Made by a program: the position numbers and the translations under genes. 5,275 nt of DNA. It comes from an uncultured Acidimicrobiaceae bacterium. Its GTDB lineage: Bacteria > Actinomycetota > Acidimicrobiia > Spongiisociales > UBA5794. Numbering within the stretch: position 1 is the first letter of the stretch; every line of letters begins with the position of its first letter. Shown here one piece after another: positions 1 to 5,275 of this stretch. The stretch covers positions 1 to 5,275 of the forward strand of contig CAMYJM010000216.1 of the NCBI GenBank assembly GCA_947258635.1. The letters run 5' to 3'. A model generated the notes under the pieces. It was not told where the DNA came from. It was given only the letters and a program-made list of their open reading frames with translations, and ran no database searches.

Positions 1-927
1 GTTGAAGTCGACGTTGCCGATACCGAGGTTTGCTTTGGCCGTGTCAAGGCAGCCGACAACGACGGGGTCGATATTGATCTTGCCGTCGGCATGACTGTCG
101 TCAAGGCTCTGCAGCAATCGGGCCACGTTGATGACGCGCGGATCATTGATATCTGCACCTTGGAAGAGATCGAGCGGCGATACTCTCCGGGCCGCGTCGG
201 CGGTGCCGAGGACGACGGTGCCCACTGAGAATTCAATTCCTTCATCGGGGAAGAAGAAGAAGCCGCCCTCCTCGGAGGATGTGACACCTTGCTGCGTCGG
301 GCCCCGATAACTCAGGCCCATCACAGGAGCGTCGATGAACTGCCCGCGACGCGGGTGGGCGAGCTCGTAGGTGAGCGTCCAGCCCCACTGCGAACCCTCG
401 AATTCGTTCTCCACCCCTCCGAAAGCCCAGGCGCCTTCTTCGGCAATGACTTCTCCCAGGTCATCGAGTATCACCAGATCGGCATGGACGGCGAAGGTGG
501 GGATACGGAGTTCGCGGGACTGCGATCCCCAGCTGAACCCGAGATCCTCCTTGAGGTCCAAGGTCAGCTGCTGGTGGGATACAGGATTCTCGTATTCGTG
601 TGTGTAGGGGAACTTGTCCGGTATGACATTCCCTTTCTTGGTGACCGGAAGCAGATCATCGCCGGTGTTGTAGCCGGCGTAGATGTGCGTGGCCGCGATC
701 TCCCAAGCGCCCGAGGTTTCGATCTTCACCATGGCCTTCTTGGGCGAATTCCAGAAGCTCACGGCTCCGGCATCGATCGTCTGACCGGCGTACAACGTTG
801 TGTTGAACAGACCAGGCCCGCCGTAGGCGTTGCCGGTTGAGCTTGACGTTTGCGCCTGCGCTATGGGCAGGAGCGCCGGGAGCAGCAGCGCCACCCCCGT
901 TAGAACCAATGCAATCTTGCGGGACAT
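1..927 (-). CDS. Secreted protein of unknown function with two extracellular domains (N-terminal part, cut by window edge)
   Basis: An open frame of 309 codons starts at ATG 927-925 and reaches base 1 without a stop. Residues 1-25 are a Sec signal peptide: MSRK, a hydrophobic core of about residues 5-23, then an AQA|Q-like cleavage site near 25-27. Residues 44-190 match a domain I know from many bacterial exported proteins. It shows LYAGQTIDAGAV (45-56), ATHIYAG (79-85), GNVIPDKFPY (99-108), FAVHAD (145-150), GAWAFGG (165-171) and SQWGWT (179-184). Residues 203-309 match a second recurrent module: GLSYRG, GVTSSEEGGFFFFPDEG (214-230), FSVGTVVLG (233-241), SPLDLF (250-255), VINVARLLQSLDD (265-277) and INID. 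That pattern is common at the N-termini of larger surface or lipid-anchored proteins. The start is supported by the signal peptide and a Shine-Dalgarno. There is one cysteine (293). Its GC is visibly lower than that of the etf genes (34/60 in bases 61-120 against 43/60 in 4021-4080). No enzymatic function can be assigned; the missing C-terminus may hold the functional domain. Confidence 0.85.
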   Translation of the reverse strand, partial: MSRKIALVLTGVALLLPALLPIAQAQTSSSTGNAYGGPGLFNTTLYAGQTIDAGAVSFWNSPKKAMVKIETSGAWEIAATHIYAGYNTGDDLLPVTKKGNVIPDKFPYTHEYENPVSHQQLTLDLKEDLGFSWGSQSRELRIPTFAVHADLVILDDLGEVIAEEGAWAFGGVENEFEGSQWGWTLTYELAHPRRGQFIDAPVMGLSYRGPTQQGVTSSEEGGFFFFPDEGIEFSVGTVVLGTADAARRVSPLDLFQGADINDPRVINVARLLQSLDDSHADGKINIDPVVVGCLDTAKANLGIGNVDFN

Positions 928-934
928 CTCACTA

Positions 935-941
935 CCCCTCC
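935..941 (-). promoter_or_regulatory. Shine-Dalgarno of the secreted-protein gene
   Basis: On the minus strand this reads GGAGGGG, seven bases upstream of the ATG at 927. It is the strongest ribosome binding site in the window. It fixes the start directly in front of the signal peptide. Confidence 0.8.
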
Positions 942-944
942 GTG

Positions 945-968
945 CTTGTGAGAGGGCAGCTCACCAAG
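945..968 (-). promoter_or_regulatory. Small hairpin just upstream of the Shine-Dalgarno (possible leader structure)
   Basis: CTTGTGAG (945-952) pairs with CTCA (960-963) plus CAAG (965-968), giving eight base pairs with one bulged base and a 7-base loop. In the minus-strand transcript it would end three bases before the GGAGGGG. It could modulate ribosome access, but a stem this short in GC-rich DNA may be chance. No function is shown. Confidence 0.3.
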
Positions 969-1109
969 ATCAATTCGATCGATGGCGTTGAGGCCGCCCC
1001 CGGCAAATCGTCCTTGTCGGACGACCAACGACGGTGAACTCGGAAATCAACACCTGCAGCGTCACCGAGTCGTCTGTACGCCCTCTTTAGGTCAAGTGAA
1101 TCAGTTGCC

Positions 1110-1170
1110 CCGGCCGGTGCCTATCGGGAATCCTCCCGATGTCGGCTCGCCGGGTGGAGCCACCGGTTGG
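1110..1170 (+). ncRNA. Candidate three-way-junction RNA in the leader of the DsbA-like lipoprotein gene
   Basis: Three helices fit together without clashes. The closing helix pairs 1110-1118 (CCGGCCGGT) with 1162-1170 (ACCGGTTGG), nine pairs including two G-U wobbles. Hairpin one pairs ATCGGGA (1123-1129) with TCCCGAT (1134-1140) around a 4-base loop. Hairpin two pairs GGCTC (1144-1148) with GAGCC (1157-1161) around an 8-base loop and abuts the closing helix directly. The wobbles are allowed only in plus-strand RNA (they become C-A on the other strand), so the structure belongs with the downstream gene, about 116 bases before its ATG. I compared it from memory with cobalamin, SAM and cyclic-di-GMP riboswitches and found no convincing match. 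GC-rich DNA folds easily, so this may be fortuitous. Confidence 0.3.
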
Positions 1171-1231
1171 CGACAAGGGTCCTCAGACTCTGGTGGCGTC
1201 GATCGACCTCCCGTACGTTTGATGACGAGCA

Positions 1232-1264
1232 CCGGCCAGGGAACCCTCCGGTCGGAGAGGCCGG
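1232..1264 (+). promoter_or_regulatory. Hairpin close to the lipoprotein start
   Basis: CCGGCC (1232-1237) pairs with GGCCGG (1259-1264). Inside it CTCC (1246-1249) pairs with GGAG (1254-1257) around the loop GGTC, leaving an asymmetric internal bulge (1238-1245 against 1258). The hairpin contains the purine-rich GGAGAGG (1254-1260), the only Shine-Dalgarno-like run near the two starts at 1273 and 1287. If formed, it would partly hide that site. Attenuation or translational control is an inference. Confidence 0.3.
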
Positions 1265-1272
1265 GGGCGGCG

Positions 1273-1290
1273 ATGACGGACGCATCATGA
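1273..1290 (+). CDS. Possible five-codon leader peptide (MTDAS) coupled to the lipoprotein gene
   Basis: ATG ACG GAC GCA TCA TGA encodes MTDAS. Its TGA (1288-1290) overlaps the lipoprotein ATG (1287-1289) as ATGA, the same junction type used between etfB and etfA in this window. GGAGAGG (1254-1260) lies 12 bases upstream of the mini-ORF ATG, somewhat long but closer than to the ATG at 1287. Ribosomes finishing here could restart on the lipoprotein, which has only a weak GGA of its own. The peptide contains no regulatory codon run. It may be a coincidence of an out-of-frame ATG. Confidence 0.25.
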   Translation: MTDAS

Positions 1291-2708
1291 AGGGCCGGGT
1301 TCGGAAGCAAAGCACCAGAGCGGTCCGTATCACGCTGTTGCTCGTTCTGGCCCTGCTTGGCTCTTCCTGCAGCGACGACGAGACCGGGTCATCTACCACC
1401 GCAGCCGCCGAGGCCGGGACCTCGACCACCGCAGCCGCGACCACTGCAGCCCCGACTACAGCGATCGGGACAACAGCGCCCGCCGCGGTCGAAGACAACT
1501 ACAACGGCATCCCGGTGGGGTTCACCGATGACGGCTACCCCTACCTGGGTGACCCCGAGGCGCCCGTGTCGCTGGTCGAGTTCTCGGATTACCTGTGCCC
1601 CTTCTGCGGTCGCCATGCAACCCAGACCAACCCCCTGCTGATAGAGCGATACGCCGCGTCCGGGCAGGTCAGATTCGTGTTTCGGGACTTCCCTTTGGCC
1701 GAGCTTCATCCCACCGCTCCGTCCGGGCACGCCGCCGCACTGTGCATAACGGAGCAGGGCGCCGCCCTCTTCTGGGCCATGCACGACGAGCTGTTCGCCC
1801 GCCAGAGTGAATGGGCCTCGCTACCCGACAACCGTGGCTTTCTGGCCGGAATCGCCGAAGAGATCGGGGCCGATCTCGACGCTTACCAGTCTTGTCTGGA
1901 TTCAGGCAGGACCCTCTCGGATGTAGATGAACGGGTCGCCGAAGGCCGCGAACTGGGGTTCTCCGGCACTCCCGGCTTCCAGATCGTTGACAATCGCACC
2001 GATGAGGTTTTCGAACTGGTCGGCGCCCAGCCTGTCGAGACGTTCGTCGCCGCCATCGACTCGGTGATCGCCGGGGACGCGCCGGTCACCACCGACCCGC
2101 CGGAGGAGAAGCCCGATCTTCCGTTCTGGGCCCACGAGGACGGTCTCGCTCCCGATCCCGATCGTCCCGGCTACAACCTGGCCGGGGACGCCTACCGGGG
2201 CAACCCGGATGCGGAGCTGGTTGTCATCGAGATCTCCGACTTCCAGTGCCCCTTCTGCCAGCGCCACACCCTGGAAACACAACCGGCTCTCGACGAGCAG
2301 TACGTCGACACTGGAGAGGTGATGTGGGTGTTCAAACACTTGCCGTTGCAGATCCATCCGCAAGCTCTGGCGGCGGCAACCGCCGCCGAGTGCGCCGGTG
2401 ACCAGGAGGCCTTCTGGGGAATGCACGACCTGCTCTTCGAACGGGTGGACGACTGGGCGGTCGAGCCGCCCGATGCGGCGCTGGTCGACCTGGCCGGCGA
2501 GCTGGGGCTCGAGGAGGACCAATTCACCTCTTGCGTGGAAAGCCGGACGGCCCTGGAGCGGGTCGTCGAGGATATCTACGACACGACGGGGGTCTTCGGC
2601 TCGACCCCGACCTTCGTGGTGTTGTACGACGGCTGGGCCTCAGTGATCGACGGCGCTCGGCCATTCGAGGAGTTCGTGGCGGCCCTTGATGAGCTGACGG
2701 GGGAGTAG
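1287..2708 (+). CDS. Predicted lipoprotein with two tandem DsbA-like thioredoxin domains
   Basis: This 473-residue protein should act outside the membrane in thiol-disulfide exchange. Residues 1-27 form a signal peptide (RKQSTR, then hydrophobic ITLLLVLALLG) ending in GSSC, a somewhat unusual lipobox with Cys28 as the likely lipidated residue. Residues 33-68 are a Thr/Ala/Pro-rich linker. Domain one (about 84-262) has CPFC at 104-107, a GTP cis-proline loop (Pro229) and further cysteines at 153 and 203. Domain two (about 295-473) has CPFC at 321-324, STP (Pro441) and cysteines at 369 and 416. Both carry the FW-MHD-LF motif typical of the DsbA-like thioredoxin family (Thioredoxin_4). Most members have one such domain, so this is an internal duplication. 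I chose ATG 1287 over an in-frame ATG at 1167 because it places the signal peptide at the N-terminus. The ribosome site is weak. Oxidase, reductase or isomerase activity cannot be told apart from sequence. No DsbB or VKOR partner is visible here. Confidence 0.88.
   Translation: MKGRVRKQSTRAVRITLLLVLALLGSSCSDDETGSSTTAAAEAGTSTTAAATTAAPTTAIGTTAPAAVEDNYNGIPVGFTDDGYPYLGDPEAPVSLVEFSDYLCPFCGRHATQTNPLLIERYAASGQVRFVFRDFPLAELHPTAPSGHAAALCITEQGAALFWAMHDELFARQSEWASLPDNRGFLAGIAEEIGADLDAYQSCLDSGRTLSDVDERVAEGRELGFSGTPGFQIVDNRTDEVFELVGAQPVETFVAAIDSVIAGDAPVTTDPPEEKPDLPFWAHEDGLAPDPDRPGYNLAGDAYRGNPDAELVVIEISDFQCPFCQRHTLETQPALDEQYVDTGEVMWVFKHLPLQIHPQALAAATAAECAGDQEAFWGMHDLLFERVDDWAVEPPDAALVDLAGELGLEEDQFTSCVESRTALERVVEDIYDTTGVFGSTPTFVVLYDGWASVIDGARPFEEFVAALDELTGE
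1395..1438 (+). repeat. Short direct repeat within the lipoprotein linker
   Basis: ACCACCGCAGCCGC occurs at 1395-1408 and again at 1425-1438, 30 bases apart. It encodes TTAAA in the Thr/Ala-rich linker (residues 37-41 and 47-51). Such in-frame repeats let a linker vary in length by slippage or recombination. Length variation between strains is an inference. Confidence 0.6.
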
Positions 2709-2718
2709 CGCATTCGAT

Positions 2719-2773
2719 TGCGTTCGTTGTGCTTAGAACGCGCTATTTCAGCGTTCTAAGCACAACGAACGCA
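2719..2773. terminator. Perfect 23-bp inverted repeat between convergent genes; likely bidirectional terminator
   Basis: Bases 2719-2741 are the exact reverse complement of 2751-2773, with the 9-base loop GCTATTTCA. The repeat starts 10 bases after the lipoprotein stop (2708) and ends 6 bases before the etfA stop (2780), so it can serve both transcripts. Neither strand has a T-run after the stem, unlike classical intrinsic terminators but common in high-GC actinobacteria. Each arm also contains its own inverted repeat (GCGTTC, 10 bases, GAACGC), so the DNA or RNA could fold as two small hairpins. The arms are only 12/23 G+C, unlike the surrounding genes. Confidence 0.75.
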
Positions 2774-2779
2774 GAGCAC

Positions 2780-3739
2780 CTACCCGCGGCGGCGCTTGAT
2801 CTCCTCGATGACGGCGGGGACCACTTCGTGGAGGTCGCCGATCACGGCGTAGTCGGCTTTGGTGACCATCGGGGCGTCGGGGTCGGTGTTGACGGCGATG
2901 ACGTTCTTGGAGGCCATCATGCCGACCCAGTGCTGGATGGCACCCGAGATGCCGCAGCCGATGTACACCTCCGGGGCGATCACAGTCCCCGTTTGGCCGA
3001 CCTGGAACTTGTGGTTCCGCCAGCCGTTGTTCGTCACCACCCGGGAGCACCCGACCGCACCACCGAGCAGCGCGGCGAGCTCGTCGAGCGGGGCGAAGCC
3101 CTCCTCGCTGCCGACACCACGACCGCCGGCGATCACCACCGGAGCAGTCGCCAGGGTCACGCCCTCCTCGGTGATGACTCGATCGACGATGCGGGTGATG
3201 GCAGCTTCGGGCCCCAAGTCGGGAACGAACTCGACCGCCGTGCCGGCAGCCGGAGTCTCTGCCGGAGCGGCTTCGGTCGTGTGCGGGGCAAACGTGGCGA
3301 GCTTGATCGGGGCATCGAGGCGGGCCCGCTCGTGGAGGCTGCCGCCCCAACGAACCCGGGTCATCTCCCAGATATCGCCAGGATCGATCTCGATGCAGTT
3401 GGCCACGACGGGAAGGTCGAGGGCGGCGCCGAGGTGTGCCATGACTTCGTTGCCCCGTTCCGAGCCGACAGACAGCACCGCGGTGGCGCCGGTCGACTCG
3501 ACGAGCTGAGCGATGGCGTCGCCCCAGGCGGCCGGCGCGTAATCGCGCAGCTCATCGTGGTGGATCTGGTGGACGGCGGCGGCGCCGTACTCGGCGAGTG
3601 CGCCGGCCAGTCCGTCGGCGGCCGCGCCGACGGTTACGGCCGCGACACCCGCGTCCAGCGCCCGGGCGGCCGTGAGGCCCTCCAGAACGGGGTCGGCGAT
3701 CTCGCCGCGGTCATGGTCGACCACGTAGAGCGTGCTCAT
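2780..3739 (-). CDS. etfA: Electron transfer flavoprotein, alpha subunit
   Basis: EtfA (319 residues, normal length) forms a cytoplasmic heterodimer with EtfB and binds the FAD that takes electrons from flavin dehydrogenases. The N-terminal domain (about 1-190) opens with LYVVDHDRGEI. The C-terminal FAD domain (about 198-319) has GGRGVGS (205-211), SR (232-233), QVGQTG (246-251), GISGAIQH (263-270) and NTDPDAP (284-290). All are hallmark FAD contacts of ETF alpha. The stretch TNNGWRNHK (236-244), before QVGQTG, carries N where many homologues have D. The ATG (3739-3737) overlaps the etfB stop as ATGA, and GGAG lies four bases upstream, so translation is probably coupled. It is the last gene of the operon, ending at the 2719-2773 repeat. 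The identification is firm. Whether this ETF serves one dehydrogenase or several, and whether it bifurcates electrons, is not settled by the sequence. Confidence 0.96.
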   Translation of the reverse strand: MSTLYVVDHDRGEIADPVLEGLTAARALDAGVAAVTVGAAADGLAGALAEYGAAAVHQIHHDELRDYAPAAWGDAIAQLVESTGATAVLSVGSERGNEVMAHLGAALDLPVVANCIEIDPGDIWEMTRVRWGGSLHERARLDAPIKLATFAPHTTEAAPAETPAAGTAVEFVPDLGPEAAITRIVDRVITEEGVTLATAPVVIAGGRGVGSEEGFAPLDELAALLGGAVGCSRVVTNNGWRNHKFQVGQTGTVIAPEVYIGCGISGAIQHWVGMMASKNVIAVNTDPDAPMVTKADYAVIGDLHEVVPAVIEEIKRRRG

Positions 3740-4500
3740 AGGACTCCGATCCTCTCGAGCACATCGACCAGGGCCGGGGCGGCGGCCGCGCCGCTCCCCA
3801 GGACCTCGGTCGGAGTCTCATGTGACGGGGGCGTTACCAAGGTCACCATCGACTGGCCCCCCGGCTCCCGAGCCGCCTCGATCACGGTGACTTCCTTCTT
3901 CTTGGCTCCGAGGCGTCCCTTCAGCGTCGGGTACCGCGGCAGATTGATGCCCTCCTTGATCGCCAGCACGGCCGGTAGGGGTAGCTGGTAGACCTCGGCG
4001 CCGCTCGCTGTATCGCGCCGGGCCGTGACCTCGCCGTCGCCGACGTCGACGCCCTTGATGCCGGACACGATCGGCCTTCCCAGCGCTCGGGCGACGCGGA
4101 CGCCGACCTGGTAGCCGCCGCTGTCGGCGGACTCGTTGCCGAAGAAGATCAGATCGAACTCTCCACCGGCCGCTTCGAGCTCCCCGATGGCCGTGGCCAG
4201 GGCTCGGGCCGTCGCCATCGGGTCCCAATCGGAGCCGTCCGTCGCCAGCAGCACCGCCCCGTCGACGCCGACGGACATGATCGTGCGCAGCTGCTCCTCG
4301 GCCGCGGCGGGGCCGAGGGTCATCACCGTCGAGCTGCCGCCGTGTTGTTCGATCTGCTGGATCGCCTCTTCGGCGGCGCATTCCTCGTGAGGCGATACCG
4401 CAAAACCGAGCATGTTGGTGTCGACCGCCTGGCCGTCCGCGGTCACCACGATCCTGGCCCCCGGAGAGGGGACCCGTTTGACGCAGGTGAGGATCCTCAC
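3736..4500 (-). CDS. etfB: Electron transfer flavoprotein, beta subunit
   Basis: EtfB (254 residues, normal length) is the nucleotide-binding partner of EtfA and makes the contact with the dehydrogenase. It opens with the canonical ILTCVKRVPSPGA (3-15). It continues with SPHEECAAEEAI (36-47), VMTLGPAAAEEQLR (59-72), VGVDGAVLL (77-85), DLIFFGNESADSGGYQVG (116-133) and LPLPAVLAIKEGINLPRYP (173-191). The segment YPTLKGRLGAKKK (190-202) matches the recognition loop of ETF beta; Leu193 corresponds to the leucine (195 in human ETF) that anchors in partner dehydrogenases. The start is a GTG (4500-4498) overlapping the upstream stop as GTGA. There is no strong Shine-Dalgarno, so it probably depends on ribosomes finishing the upstream gene. 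Many family members read GQA-D at the nucleotide loop where this one has GNESADSGGYQVG, an ordinary variation. AMP or a second FAD may be bound; I cannot decide which. Confidence 0.95.
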   Translation of the reverse strand: MRILTCVKRVPSPGARIVVTADGQAVDTNMLGFAVSPHEECAAEEAIQQIEQHGGSSTVMTLGPAAAEEQLRTIMSVGVDGAVLLATDGSDWDPMATARALATAIGELEAAGGEFDLIFFGNESADSGGYQVGVRVARALGRPIVSGIKGVDVGDGEVTARRDTASGAEVYQLPLPAVLAIKEGINLPRYPTLKGRLGAKKKEVTVIEAAREPGGQSMVTLVTPPSHETPTEVLGSGAAAAPALVDVLERIGVL

Positions 4501-5275
4501 TGCTTCATCCGGCTGTCATCGAGATCGAAGAGGGGCTGCGGGCCGACTCGGGCGACCTTCACCGGGAACAGCTCGTTCTGGTACATCACCTGAAGATCGG
4601 TCCCCTCGACGGCGTACTCCGGCGGCAAGTACGCCAGGAGCAGGTACTTGCCGACCGATGGCCCCGTTCCGGCACTCGTCGCCCGTGACACCCGCCCATG
4701 GGAGTCGAGGATCCGGTCGCCATCGAGGGTGAGGATCGGTTCGGCCCCGCCCATCATGTGGCGGGCCACTCCCGAGGTCGAGCGATGATTCTCCACCGTG
4801 AGCGTGCACACCTGAGCGGCGGGCTCTTCATCGCGGGCCTTCAGATAGGCCTCCTTGCCGATGAAGTCCTGGCTCTTCACCCGGGGCCGGTTGAGTCCGG
4901 CTTCGACCGGGTTGTACTCGGACTCGAGCTCGGCACCCATCAGGCGATACGCCTTCTCCAGGCGCCCGCTGCCGCCGTACACACCGGCCCCGACGGGGGT
5001 GACGTCGTACTCCTGGCCGGCCTCCCACAACAAGTCCCACAGCCGCAGGCCGTGCTCCATGTCGCAGGTGATCTCCCATCCGAGCTCACCGACATAGGAG
5101 ATTCGCAGCATCGTGACCGGGATGGACCCGATCGTGTACTGACGCACTTGCCCGTAGGGGAAGCCCTCGTTGGAGACGTCGTCCTTGGTGACCTTCTCGA
5201 CCAGCTTGCGGGCGTTGGGTCCCCAGACGCCGACCGTGGTCAGTGCCGAGGTCTTGTCCTCGAACGTCACCGAGC
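4497..5275 (-). CDS. GcvT-like C-terminal part of a putative dimethylglycine/sarcosine dehydrogenase-type protein (cut by window edge)
   Basis: Only the last 258 residues are visible. The frame stays open to the right edge, so no in-window GTG or ATG should be taken as the start. Numbering from the first full codon, VGVWGPNAR (14-22), LRISYVGELGWEI (56-68), GRLEKAYRLMGAEL (103-116), NPVEAGL (121-127) and DFIGKEA (136-142) belong to the aminomethyltransferase fold that binds tetrahydrofolate. TSAGTGPSVGKYLLLAYLP and the end PLFDLDDSRMK match its C-terminal barrel. This module stands alone in GcvT of the glycine cleavage system, or is fused behind an FAD oxidoreductase in dimethylglycine and sarcosine dehydrogenases. 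Two things favour the fused type: residues resembling that branch (LWEAG, RLEK, NPVEAGL), and translational coupling (GTGA) to etfB-etfA, the electron acceptor those dehydrogenases use. The FAD domain itself is outside the window. The typical RAIDSLRLEK segment here reads VYGGSGRLEK. Confidence 0.85.
   Translation of the reverse strand, partial: SVTFEDKTSALTTVGVWGPNARKLVEKVTKDDVSNEGFPYGQVRQYTIGSIPVTMLRISYVGELGWEITCDMEHGLRLWDLLWEAGQEYDVTPVGAGVYGGSGRLEKAYRLMGAELESEYNPVEAGLNRPRVKSQDFIGKEAYLKARDEEPAAQVCTLTVENHRSTSGVARHMMGGAEPILTLDGDRILDSHGRVSRATSAGTGPSVGKYLLLAYLPPEYAVEGTDLQVMYQNELFPVKVARVGPQPLFDLDDSRMKQ

Larger units (their letters stand above)
928..1286. other. Divergent intergenic region (359 bp), no convincing protein gene apart from a mini-ORF
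   Basis: This stretch separates the two divergent genes and must contain promoters for both. I could not find a convincing -35/-10 pair on either strand. A TTGACC on the minus strand (1090-1095) has no good -10 partner at normal spacing. The longer open frames here lack ribosome sites and recognisable protein content. What it does hold is inverted repeats: 945-968, 1110-1170 and 1232-1264. Lone-standing long leaders on one or both sides are therefore plausible. Confidence 0.6.

Noticed and set aside
289..840. A 183-codon plus-strand open frame
   Set aside because: It is antisense to the secreted-protein gene, which has a signal peptide, Shine-Dalgarno and conserved motifs on the minus strand.
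1090..1095. TTGACC on the minus strand as a -35 box for the secreted-protein gene
   Set aside because: At 16-18 bases downstream there is nothing like a -10 hexamer, and it would leave a leader of over 130 bases. One hexamer alone is not evidence.
1167..1286. Extended N-terminus of the lipoprotein from an in-frame ATG at 1167
   Set aside because: It would put 40 charged residues ahead of the signal peptide and lipobox. It also has no ribosome site, and its ATG falls inside the candidate leader structure.
1081..1286. Cobalamin or cyclic-di-GMP riboswitch
   Set aside because: The minus strand has GGGGCAACTGA, reminiscent of the cobalamin core, but the B12 box is absent. The GCAAACC...GACGCAAAGCC core of cyclic-di-GMP-I is missing on both strands.
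982..1290. A 102-codon plus-strand open frame in the divergent intergenic region
   Set aside because: There is no Shine-Dalgarno, the translation has no recognisable features, and it overlaps inverted repeats. Only its last five codons (MTDAS) are kept as a possible leader peptide.
2729..3991. A 420-codon plus-strand open frame starting in the terminator repeat
   Set aside because: It lies antisense to etfA and part of etfB, which have unmistakable family motifs. Its translation is low-complexity (Gly/Asp/Val/His-rich) and matches nothing I know. Long antisense frames are expected in GC-rich coding DNA.
4497..5270. Taking the GTG at 5270-5268 as a true gene start
   Set aside because: The frame is open to the window edge, and the visible protein begins in the middle of the GcvT fold, so the real start lies outside.

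Overview
The window comes from a GC-rich bacterium, most likely an actinobacterium. Acidimicrobiia or a relative is my guess: GC- and C/G-ended codons dominate, there is a lipoprotein with a Thr/Ala/Pro-rich linker after its lipid-anchor cysteine, and an ETF operon is packed with 4-base stop/start overlaps. This placement is an inference from style, not from a marker gene.

Layout. (1) Bases 1-927, minus strand: the N-terminal 309 codons of a secreted protein of unknown function. It has a clear signal peptide, good Shine-Dalgarno and two recognisable extracellular domains, and it runs off the left edge. (2) Bases 928-1286: a divergent intergenic region with no convincing gene. It holds several inverted repeats, including a possible three-way-junction RNA (1110-1170), a hairpin (1232-1264) and a five-codon mini-ORF that overlaps the next start codon. 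(3) Bases 1287-2708, plus strand: a predicted lipoprotein carrying two tandem DsbA-like thioredoxin-fold domains, each with a CPFC active site, a cis-Pro loop and two further cysteines. (4) Bases 2719-2773: a perfect 23-bp inverted repeat with a 9-base loop between two convergent genes, probably a shared bidirectional terminator. (5) Bases 2780-5275, minus strand: the 3' end of an operon read right to left. It contains the C-terminal part of a GcvT-like protein of the dimethylglycine/sarcosine dehydrogenase type (runs off the right edge), then etfB, then etfA. The genes overlap through GTGA and ATGA.

How they fit together. The right-hand operon looks like an electron-transfer module. An upstream flavin dehydrogenase that demethylates an N-methylated amine such as dimethylglycine or sarcosine would pass electrons to the EtfAB heterodimer, while its GcvT-like domain would hand the one-carbon unit to tetrahydrofolate. 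The N-terminal FAD domain of that dehydrogenase is outside the window, so it is inferred. The left-hand part concerns the cell envelope: a secreted protein and a membrane-anchored thiol-disulfide protein, transcribed divergently. They could be functionally linked, but the visible secreted segment has only one cysteine, so this is weak. The most unusual items are the double-DsbA lipoprotein, the structured leader with a coupled mini-ORF in front of it, and the nested palindromic terminator. I saw no mobile element, CRISPR array, tRNA or rRNA.
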